Assembly (NCBI GenBank): GCA_003518475.1
Contig: DOYO01000063.1
Coordinates: 1-5,964 of the forward strand
Source of the DNA: Acholeplasmataceae bacterium
GTDB lineage: Bacteria; Bacillota_I; Bacilli_A; Acholeplasmatales; Acholeplasmataceae
DNA length: 5,964 nt
Direction of reading: 5' to 3'
A program made the translations under genes and the position numbers. Positions 1-5,172 of the stretch are shown here, piece after piece; position 1 is the stretch's first letter; each line of letters opens with the position of its first letter. The notes beneath the pieces were generated by a model, which saw nothing but the letters and a program-made list of their open reading frames with translations, made no database searches and had not been told where the DNA came from.

Positions 1-1241
1 CTTTCAATTTCACCAAACATGCTGTCTAAAGATGTTTTTTTAACTGTCTTGGATTCGCCGTCTTTTTGTCTGGACTGGCGTTCTCCAGCGATGTCTCTTG
101 TGACTCTTTCATCAGTAAATGCCATAAAGACATCTCCTGCTTGAGGAACTTCATTCAGACCTGTAACTTCGATTGGCTGTGAGGGGAGAGCTTCATTGTA
201 TCTCTTCTTCAAGTCATCTTGCATGGTTCTGACTTTGCCATAGGTATTCCCGATGACAATATAATCTCCTACATGAAGCGTACCAGTTTCAACAATCAAC
301 GTTGCTACTGCGCCTCTGCCTTTATCAAGGCTTGCTTCAATGACTGTGCCTTTCGCCAAACGTTTTGGATTGGCGGTGAATTCCTCAATTTCTGATAACA
401 ATTGAATTACGTCGAGCAATTCATCAATACCCGTTTTTCTAAGTGCTGAAACTTGGACATAAGGCGTTTTTCCGCCCCATGCTTCTGGAATCAAGCCGTG
501 TTCTGCAAGTTCATTCATGACGCGTTCAGGATTTGCTGATGGTTTATCCATCTTGTTCACTGCAACAATGATTGGAACCTTAGCTGCTTTCGCATGGTCT
601 AAAGCTTCCAGTGTTTGAGGCATGACGCCATCATCTGCTGCAACGACTAAAACAACGAGATCGGTAACCTTAGCGCCTCTTGCTCTCATTTCAGTGAAAG
701 CAGCATGGCCTGGAGTATCGATAAAGGTAATGGGTTCTCCATTCCGAATAACCTGATAAGCACCGATGTGCTGCGTAATTCCGCCTGCTTCGCCTTCAAC
801 AACTCTGGATTTGCGGATTGCATCTAAAAGTGTTGTCTTGCCGTGGTCGACGTGACCCATGACGGTAACGATCGGAGGTCTTTTCTTCATATCTTTTGGA
901 TCATCGACGATTGCCATTTCATCATAGCGTGAAACGTCTGTGATCACTTCATTTTTGACTGCATAGCCCTCTTCAAGAGCGATGAATTCAATGGTATCAC
1001 GGTCAATCACCTGATTGATGCTCGCCATTAAGCCGAGCTGCATCAGTTTTTTGACCATGGATGCGTTGCTTAGATTTAAACCTTCAGCAACTTGTGCAAC
1101 ATTCATATCTGGTTTGTAAATAAGAATCTTTTCGCCAACGATAACCTTGACTTCTTTTTTAGCCGGTCCATTGTGTGCCATATGTGTCGTTCTTCTGACT
1201 TCTGGTTTTTTATTTGCGAATTTTTTTTGATATACAGGCAT
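1..1241 (-). CDS. infB: Translation initiation factor IF-2, N-terminal and GTPase part (3' end beyond window)
   Basis: IF-2 is the GTPase that brings initiator fMet-tRNA to the 30S subunit and promotes 50S joining. The visible 413 codons show a short basic N-terminus, an IF2_N-like helical segment (about residues 38-85), then the G domain. G1 is GHVDHGKT at 129-136, the switch I GGITQH is at 153-158, DTPGH is at 175-179, NKMD at 229-232 and SAL at 265-267. Domain II follows, and the last visible residues ([10 protein letters not shown]) match the linker leading to domain III. Domains III and IV are off the left edge. The ATG is preceded by AAGGAAG, which lies inside the end of ylxQ, four bases away. 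The G1 motif starts near residue 129, against roughly 225 in Bacillus subtilis, so the N-terminal extension is strongly reduced, as in small-genome Firmicutes relatives. Identity is certain from the intact G motifs; only the total length is unknown. Confidence 0.98.
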   Translation of the reverse strand, partial: MPVYQKKFANKKPEVRRTTHMAHNGPAKKEVKVIVGEKILIYKPDMNVAQVAEGLNLSNASMVKKLMQLGLMASINQVIDRDTIEFIALEEGYAVKNEVITDVSRYDEMAIVDDPKDMKKRPPIVTVMGHVDHGKTTLLDAIRKSRVVEGEAGGITQHIGAYQVIRNGEPITFIDTPGHAAFTEMRARGAKVTDLVVLVVAADDGVMPQTLEALDHAKAAKVPIIVAVNKMDKPSANPERVMNELAEHGLIPEAWGGKTPYVQVSALRKTGIDELLDVIQLLSEIEEFTANPKRLAKGTVIEASLDKGRGAVATLIVETGTLHVGDYIVIGNTYGKVRTMQDDLKKRYNEALPSQPIEVTGLNEVPQAGDVFMAFTDERVTRDIAGERQSRQKDGESKTVKKTSLDSMFGEIE

Positions 1242-1245
1242 AAAA

Positions 1246-1536
1246 TCACTTCCTTCTTTGATCCATCAGCAACTGACTAAACCCCCTGTCGGTTATACCA
1301 ATTACTTTGATGTCTTCTTTTCCAAGCGCGTTGGATATTTGTGTAGAATGGAGTTCTTCAATCACCTCGACGTTATAAAACTTGGCTTTGTCATAAACCA
1401 TCTTTTTGGTTGTATGAGAAGCGTTTATAGCGAGTATGATGAGTACAACTTTACCGTTTCTAGCATTCTTAATGGTGATGTCGGTTCCAACACATACCTT
1501 TTTTGCTCGAAGAGCGAGTCCGATTGTACTAGTCAT
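1246..1536 (-). CDS. ylxQ: YlxQ, L7Ae/L30e-family RNA-binding protein
   Basis: This 96-residue protein belongs to the ribosomal L7Ae/L30e/S12e/Gadd45 family, whose members bind kink-turn RNA; the exact role of YlxQ is not established. The sequence shows the family pattern: a GLALRAKKV start, then LAINASHTTKKMVYDK (35-50), the FYNV strand, and LGKEDIKVIGITDRGF (71-86). Length is close to the roughly 100 residues of the Bacillus homologue. The start ATG overlaps the end of ylxR by 8 bases and has only a weak, distant purine-rich stretch upstream, so translation is probably coupled to ylxR. Its own last codons carry the ribosome binding site of infB. It ends in TGA, evidence that UGA is a stop here. 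Family assignment is firm; a specific RNA target cannot be read from the sequence. Confidence 0.92.
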   Translation of the reverse strand: MTSTIGLALRAKKVCVGTDITIKNARNGKVVLIILAINASHTTKKMVYDKAKFYNVEVIEELHSTQISNALGKEDIKVIGITDRGFSQLLMDQRRK

Positions 1537-1795
1537 TGGCGATCTTTAGGAGTTCCTCATAAATTTCATCAGGAACTGTAGCCTCCAACTTTTTATCCAA
1601 TGCTTTGTTTTTCTTTGCTAATATTATGACTTCCTTGCTTAGTTTCAGGTATGCACCGCGTCCTGGAGCCTTTCCATTCAAATCAATGGAGACGACGCCT
1701 TCCTTGGTTGCAGCGACACGAACGAGAGATTTTTTAGGTAAAACCTCTTTTGTGACGACACATGTTCTAAGTGGAATTTTTTTGACCTTTGTCAT
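1529..1795 (-). CDS. ylxR: YlxR/RnpM family RNA-binding protein (DUF448)
   Basis: This is an 88-residue basic protein of the YlxR (DUF448) family. In Bacillus subtilis this protein has been reported to bind RNase P RNA and modulate RNase P activity (hence RnpM), and also to act as a nucleoid-associated regulator; a similar role here is inference. Visible hallmarks are the N-terminal R-T-C-V-V-T-K motif (10-16), PKKSLVRV (20-27), the VSIDLNGKAPGRGAYL stretch (35-50) with the conserved GRGAY, and a helical Lys-rich C-terminal half. Length is typical. The ATG follows AAAGGGTGAT, a fair ribosome binding site, in a 22-base gap after nusA. The stop (TAG) falls inside the first codons of ylxQ. Confidence 0.95.
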   Translation of the reverse strand: MTKVKKIPLRTCVVTKEVLPKKSLVRVAATKEGVVSIDLNGKAPGRGAYLKLSKEVIILAKKNKALDKKLEATVPDEIYEELLKIAND

Positions 1796-1817
1796 TCAAA
1801 TCACCCTTTACTAAATA

Positions 1818-2888
1818 TTAATAGAGAATACCTTCACCTTGAGCCATTTGTTCTGACTTGATGTCGATGCTCCATCCGCAAGCCTGCACAGCGAGCTTCA
1901 CGTTTTGTCCAAGCTTGCCGATTGCAAGGGACAGTTGATCATCAGGTACGATTGCGAGTGCATTCTTATCCTTTGGATTGACACGTGTGACTGCAATGAC
2001 TTCAGCAGGCTGAAGGGCATTGGCAATCAATTCCTTTTCGTTGTCGCTCCAACGGAATAGGTCGATTTTTTCATCGCTTAATGCTTTAACAATTTCACGG
2101 ATACGGGATCCGCCTTCGCCGACGCAAGCGCCGATTGGATCAACTCTTGGATCATTGGATTTGACACCGATTTTTGAACGGTCTCCTGGATCTCTAGAGA
2201 TACCCATGACTTCAATGATTCCATCCTTGATTTCAGGGATGAAGCTTTCAAGAAGTCTGATGATGAGGGAAGGATGTGAGCGGCTGACAAACACCTTTGG
2301 CCACTTGGTCTTCATTTCAACATCGGATACATAAACTCTGACATAATCTCCGATATGGTAATTATCCTTTGGCAGTGCTTCCTTCTTAGGTAACAATGTC
2401 GTTAAATCCTTACCGATATCCAAACGATAATGATCATCTGCTACATCAATGACTCTTGCAGTAATCATTTCATGTTCATAAGCTTTAAAATGCTTATAAA
2501 GGTTTTCTTTTTGCATGTTGATCAATGTTTCATTCAATCTGCTCTTGAAATCACGAACTGCGAAATGACCAAAATCCTTTGGATCAATCTTCTGTTCAAT
2601 GACATCTCCAACTTTTGCACGGTTGTTGATTACCTTGGCTTCGTCTAAAAGCATTTGAGAGTAGTTCTTGTCTGCATCAATCGAATACTCCTCGACAACA
2701 AGATGCTGCTTAAAAACAAGGATTTCATACTTGTCTTCCTTGATTTCAACACGGCAGGAACGCACGTCATGCGCTTTTTTACAACCTGCAATCATTCCTT
2801 GAACAAAGGCTTCTAAGACCTGTTCATGAGTGAGTTCTTTTTCTTCAGCAACTCCCTCGATGTTCTTAAAAAATTCTTTACTGATCAT
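1818..2888 (-). CDS. nusA: Transcription termination/antitermination factor NusA
   Basis: NusA binds RNA polymerase and nascent RNA and modulates pausing, termination and antitermination. The 356-residue protein shows the expected order: an RNAP-binding N-terminal domain (about 1-128), an S1 domain (about 138-203) ending in VFVSRSHPSLIIRLLESFIPEI, KH1 (about 220-285) with IGACVGEGGSRIREIV, and KH2 (about 293-345) with LAIGKLGQNVKLAV (GKLG at 324-327) and GWSIDI. It stops soon after KH2, so it lacks the C-terminal acidic repeats of E. coli NusA, as is normal in Firmicutes (371 residues in B. subtilis). The start ATG has a textbook AGGAGG 5 bases upstream that overlaps the stop codon of rimP, suggesting coupled translation. 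All key motifs are intact. Confidence 0.98.
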   Translation of the reverse strand: MISKEFFKNIEGVAEEKELTHEQVLEAFVQGMIAGCKKAHDVRSCRVEIKEDKYEILVFKQHLVVEEYSIDADKNYSQMLLDEAKVINNRAKVGDVIEQKIDPKDFGHFAVRDFKSRLNETLINMQKENLYKHFKAYEHEMITARVIDVADDHYRLDIGKDLTTLLPKKEALPKDNYHIGDYVRVYVSDVEMKTKWPKVFVSRSHPSLIIRLLESFIPEIKDGIIEVMGISRDPGDRSKIGVKSNDPRVDPIGACVGEGGSRIREIVKALSDEKIDLFRWSDNEKELIANALQPAEVIAVTRVNPKDKNALAIVPDDQLSLAIGKLGQNVKLAVQACGWSIDIKSEQMAQGEGILY

Positions 2889-2897
2889 GATATCCTC

Positions 2898-3338
2898 CTA
2901 AAATTTGATGGCAGTACGCATTTTCTTTGCAGCATCAAACTTGATTTCGACTTTTCGCATGCGACCTTTTTCATTAATTTCCAATAATATTATATCATCA
3001 CTGAAGGATACAAGTACTCCGTAACCCTTATATTTCGGTGATTCCAAATACACATAACGACCTACTGCTTTTGTCACTTCTTCCTTTGTCTTCAAGGGAC
3101 GTTCGGAGCCAAGTGAGGAAAGCTCTAAAAAGTAATCCGGATCCATGTCTTCGTCAGTGAGTGTTTCCATGTATTCGAGATGGATTTTTTCTAAATCATC
3201 GATATTCATCAATTCGGTGTCTAAAAGGATCTCAACAATCTTTTCTCCAAACTCTTTTTTGGTGCGGATGCTGTAGATTGTAAGGTTGCTTCTTTCAAGA
3301 ATTGGAATAAGTTTTTCTTTCATTTTTTCTAAATTCAT
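2898..3338 (-). CDS. rimP: Ribosome maturation factor RimP
   Basis: RimP assists late maturation of the 30S subunit and is almost always the first gene before nusA. Using the ATG at 3338, the protein has 146 residues: an alpha/beta N-terminal domain (about 1-85) with the DDLEKIHLEY helix and the family motif at YFLELSSLGSERPLK (69-83), then an SH3-like C-terminal domain (about 90-146). The frame is open upstream to an ATG at 3383, which would give 161 residues. I chose 3338 because it begins the conserved MNLEKMKEKL helix and has TGAGGT just upstream, while 3383 lies only a few bases from the predicted transcription start and has no room for a ribosome binding site. An oddity is that the canonical SSPG motif reads SSLG (Leu76 in place of Pro). 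The gene ends in TAG, nine bases before nusA. Confidence 0.94.
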   Translation of the reverse strand: MNLEKMKEKLIPILERSNLTIYSIRTKKEFGEKIVEILLDTELMNIDDLEKIHLEYMETLTDEDMDPDYFLELSSLGSERPLKTKEEVTKAVGRYVYLESPKYKGYGVLVSFSDDIILLEINEKGRMRKVEIKFDAAKKMRTAIKF

Positions 3339-3341
3339 ATT

Positions 3342-3348
3342 GACCTCA
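3342..3348 (-). promoter_or_regulatory. Ribosome binding site that fixes the rimP start
   Basis: On the minus strand TGAGGTC lies four to five bases before the ATG at 3338. It matches the anti-Shine-Dalgarno core GAGG. No such site precedes the longer in-frame ATG codons at 3383 and 3380, so this site decides the start. Confidence 0.75.
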
Positions 3349-3353
3349 ATAAA

Positions 3354-3380
3354 ATGAGTGGAAATCATCATCCCACTCAT
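3354..3380 (-). promoter_or_regulatory. Leader stem-loop at the 5' end of the rimP operon transcript
   Basis: An 8-base perfect stem, ATGAGTGG (minus strand 3380-3373) with CCACTCAT (3361-3354), encloses an 11-base loop. It begins within about 10 bases of the predicted transcription start and ends 5 bases before the rimP ribosome binding site. It is followed by TTTTATT, so it could be a weak attenuator, but a 5'-terminal stem-loop that protects the mRNA or tunes access to the ribosome binding site is equally possible. The stem is visible; its function is inference. Confidence 0.45.
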
Positions 3381-3392
3381 CATTAGGTCTTC

Positions 3393-3421
3393 ATTATAGC
3401 ATTTATTCTTTTAGAATTCAA
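3393..3421 (-). promoter_or_regulatory. Sigma-A-type promoter of the rimP-nusA-ylxR-ylxQ-infB operon
   Basis: On the minus strand there is a perfect TATAAT -10 box (3398-3393), an extended -10 TG one base upstream of it, a 17-base spacer and a -35 of TTGAAT (3421-3416). An A-rich run lies just upstream of the -35 and could act as an UP element. Transcription should begin near 3385-3390, giving a leader of about 50 bases before rimP. No other convincing promoter was seen within the operon. Confidence 0.82.
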
Positions 3422-3466
3422 TTTTTTTAGGTTATATTTATTATTTTTGTGTGTTATTTGATTTTT

Positions 3467-3485
3467 ATTGCGAATCATTTGCAAT
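3467..3485. promoter_or_regulatory. Putative Fur/Zur-family operator, copy 1
   Basis: ATTGCGAATCATTTGCAAT is a 9-1-9 inverted repeat with one mismatch (G at 3472), centred on C3476. The core, TGCGAATCATTTGCA, has the 7-1-7 layout of Fur-family boxes. Its right arm covers the predicted -35 of the znuA promoter, so a bound protein would block RNA polymerase. It shares 13 identical bases (AATCATTTGCAAT) with copy 2. Assignment to Zur rests on the zinc transporter context. Confidence 0.68.
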
Positions 3486-3506
3486 TAGAGAAGCATGTGT
3501 TATACT
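3478..3506 (+). promoter_or_regulatory. Promoter of the znuACB operon
   Basis: TATACT (3501-3506) is a good -10 with an extended TG at 3498-3499. A -35 of TTTGCA (3478-3483) lies 17 bases upstream; TTGCAA one base later is an alternative. Transcription should start near 3512-3514, leaving a leader of about 30 bases with AAGGAGAG at 3529-3536 as the ribosome binding site for znuA. The -35 is weak, consistent with reliance on the extended -10. Operators flank and overlap it on both sides. Confidence 0.75.
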
Positions 3507-3511
3507 GTTCA

Positions 3512-3526
3512 TGCAAATCATTTGCA
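3512..3526. promoter_or_regulatory. Putative Fur/Zur-family operator, copy 2
   Basis: TGCAAATCATTTGCA is a perfect 7-1-7 inverted repeat centred on C3519. It lies at the predicted transcription start of znuA, directly before the ribosome binding site. Its centre is 43 bases from that of copy 1, about four helical turns, so both sites would face the same side of the DNA. A bound metal-loaded repressor would bracket the promoter. The sequence differs from the Bacillus Zur (TCGTAAT-type) and PerR (TTATAAT-type) half-sites. Confidence 0.72.
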
Positions 3527-3542
3527 ATAAGGAGAGAATTCA

Positions 3543-4499
3543 ATGAAAAAATTTGCATCAGTTTTATTTGTATTGATTATAACGGTTTTTTTGGTTTCTT
3601 GCACCAACAGCAAGCGTGCGGATATTGTAACAACCATGTTTCCCCAATATGATTTTGCCAGACAAATTGTTGGAGATAAATTGACTGTCAGCCTGCTTAT
3701 TCCAGCAGGTGCTGAAATTCACGACTATGAGGCATCCAGCAGCGATATGGTCGCAATTAAAGAATCAAAGCTATTCTTATTCACCAGTTTGGAAATCGAT
3801 ACATGGATCACAGATGAATCGACAATCGGCGGTGAAGACACGATTGTATTGAATCTTTCAACAGCTTATACGCTACTTCCTCACGATGAGGAAAACCATC
3901 CGCTTGATGAAAGTGAAATCGAAGATGAACACGATCACGATGAGACTTTGCATTACTGGGTTGATCCTACCAATGCTATTCAGCTGATTGAAGCAATCTT
4001 AGAAAAAATCATTGAAATTGATCCTGAAAATACCGTTTTTTATACATCAAACGCCAATGCATATATTGAAACCATTGAATCGCTTCATCATGACCTTGAA
4101 TCATTTTTAATGAGTGAAGATGTCTTGAGATCCACCATCTATTTCGCAGGTCATAATGCGATGGGATTATTCGGTGAAAGGTATCATCTGAATATAGTTT
4201 CTTTATTTCCTGATTTTAAACCGGATGCGGATTTGACAAGCAACGAACTGATTACTTTCGTTGAGGAAGTCAAAACTGCCGGCACCTTATATTTATTCAT
4301 CGAGGAGCTAGCTGAACCAAAAGCAGCGAATCAGGTCGTTAGAGAACTTGCTAAAGAGCAATATGTATTGAATTTGTTAGAATTGCATGCTTATCACAAC
4401 TTATCAAAAGTAGATATGGAGGATGGCGTTTCCTATGCGGATCTTCTTGAAAGAAATTATTTGAATCTGCAAATAGTGCTCAATATAACGTCATTATAA
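3543..4499 (+). CDS. znuA: Zinc-type ABC transporter substrate-binding lipoprotein (ZnuA/AdcA family)
   Basis: This is a cluster A-I (cluster 9) metal-binding protein of 318 residues that would capture Zn2+ outside the membrane and hand it to the permease encoded downstream. Residues 1-20 form a lipoprotein signal peptide: Lys-Lys, a hydrophobic core, and lipobox LVSC with Cys20 as the lipidated residue. Likely metal ligands are His60 (in GAEIHDYE), His137 (in LHYWVDP), His204 (in AGHNAMG) and Glu280 (in LNLLEL). A His-His-His-Glu set matches zinc-binding AdcA/ZnuA, whereas Mn-type proteins such as PsaA use His-His-Glu-Asp. An acidic, His-containing loop (114-133) sits just before the second ligand, as in zinc-type members, but is short. 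The start has AAGGAG 8 bases upstream and the operator pair just before it. Mn or mixed specificity cannot be excluded, but zinc is strongly favoured. No truncation is seen. Confidence 0.92.
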   Translation: MKKFASVLFVLIITVFLVSCTNSKRADIVTTMFPQYDFARQIVGDKLTVSLLIPAGAEIHDYEASSSDMVAIKESKLFLFTSLEIDTWITDESTIGGEDTIVLNLSTAYTLLPHDEENHPLDESEIEDEHDHDETLHYWVDPTNAIQLIEAILEKIIEIDPENTVFYTSNANAYIETIESLHHDLESFLMSEDVLRSTIYFAGHNAMGLFGERYHLNIVSLFPDFKPDADLTSNELITFVEEVKTAGTLYLFIEELAEPKAANQVVRELAKEQYVLNLLELHAYHNLSKVDMEDGVSYADLLERNYLNLQIVLNITSL

Positions 4500-4503
4500 T
4501 GAT

Positions 4504-5172
4504 ATGATCAAATACGAAAACGTCAATGTTTCTTATGGTAAATTCAATGTGCTGTCTAATGTTTCCTTTGAAGTTAGGAAGGGTGATTTTTTACATATCG
4601 TCGGTCCAAATGGAAGCGGAAAAACAACATTGGTCAAAATGCTTGTTGGATTGCTTGAGCCTACATCGGGAATTGTTGAAATGCGCAATGTTCAAACAGG
4701 ATACCTTCCACAAAAATTAAATACGAAACATAACTTTCCGATGACAGTTCGCGAAGTGATTTACAGCGGTTTTAAGCATCAAAAGCTCAAACCCTCCATA
4801 GAGGAGTGCGAACTGATTAAAAAGTGGCTTGAGATCATGGAAATACCTCAGCTTTTCAAGGAAAGCATGTCTTTTTTATCCGGAGGACAGCAGCAAAGAG
4901 TCTTCTTGATCAGAGCATTGATTTCTGATCCTGAATTATTGATTTTGGATGAACCGACTTCAGCGCTCGATCCCTCGTTTAGAGAAAAGTTTTACCATCT
5001 TTTAGATGATTTGCATACCAGAAATAAAACCACAATCATCCATGTCACCCACGATTTGACAGATGCAGTGAAAGATGATTGCAAGATTATGTATATCGAC
5101 CAAAGAATTAAGTTCTTCGGACTTTATAAGGATTTTGAAGAATTCGAACACAGGGGGCACCATCATGCTTGA
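4504..5172 (+). CDS. znuC: Zinc ABC transporter ATP-binding protein (ZnuC/AdcC family)
   Basis: This cytoplasmic ATPase of 222 residues would power metal uptake with the neighbouring binding protein and permease. All nucleotide-binding motifs are intact: Walker A GPNGSGKT (34-41), Q-loop Gln70 in YLPQ, signature LSGGQQQR (125-132), Walker B LLILDE (145-150), D-loop SALD (153-156) and H-loop His183. The protein ends in HRGHHHA (217-222 region), a small His cluster like those seen on some zinc-transporter ATPases; a metal-sensing or buffering role is inference. The ATG follows znuA by four bases, and I see no Shine-Dalgarno sequence before it, so translation probably depends on ribosomes finishing znuA. 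It ends in TGA and overlaps the permease gene by 8 bases. Family is certain; the metal is inferred from znuA. Confidence 0.95.
   Translation: MIKYENVNVSYGKFNVLSNVSFEVRKGDFLHIVGPNGSGKTTLVKMLVGLLEPTSGIVEMRNVQTGYLPQKLNTKHNFPMTVREVIYSGFKHQKLKPSIEECELIKKWLEIMEIPQLFKESMSFLSGGQQQRVFLIRALISDPELLILDEPTSALDPSFREKFYHLLDDLHTRNKTTIIHVTHDLTDAVKDDCKIMYIDQRIKFFGLYKDFEEFEHRGHHHA

Noticed and set aside
1246..1248. Mycoplasma-type code with UGA read as tryptophan
   Set aside because: ylxQ and znuC end naturally at TGA at the expected lengths, with the next gene starting at once, and tryptophans in these proteins are coded TGG with no in-frame TGA.
1258..1581. Plus-strand open frame of 107 codons opposite ylxQ and ylxR
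   Set aside because: It is antisense to two conserved genes, and its translation shows no domain or normal protein-like composition.
2020..2334. Plus-strand open frame of 104 codons inside nusA
   Set aside because: It is antisense to the conserved S1 and KH coding region of nusA, has no ribosome binding site or recognisable family, and is best explained as a shadow.
3354..3380. Leader hairpin read as a full intrinsic terminator between the operons
   Set aside because: The stem is short and only half GC, and the U-run is interrupted. It lies between a strong promoter and rimP, so it cannot be an efficient end point. I kept it only as a leader structure.
3339..3383. Longer RimP start at 3383 adding MMSGMMISTHFIEVN
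   Set aside because: The ATG lies only a few bases from the predicted transcription start and has no ribosome binding site. The extra residues are encoded by the leader hairpin and do not resemble RimP.
3384..3542. Riboswitch or T-box in front of either operon
   Set aside because: The leaders are only about 30 and 50 bases long by the predicted starts, too short for known riboswitches, and no conserved riboswitch or T-box motif was seen.
3449..3652. Plus-strand open frame of 67 codons running across the znuA promoter
   Set aside because: It spans the operators and promoter and then runs out of frame through the znuA signal peptide. Its start lies upstream of the predicted transcription start.
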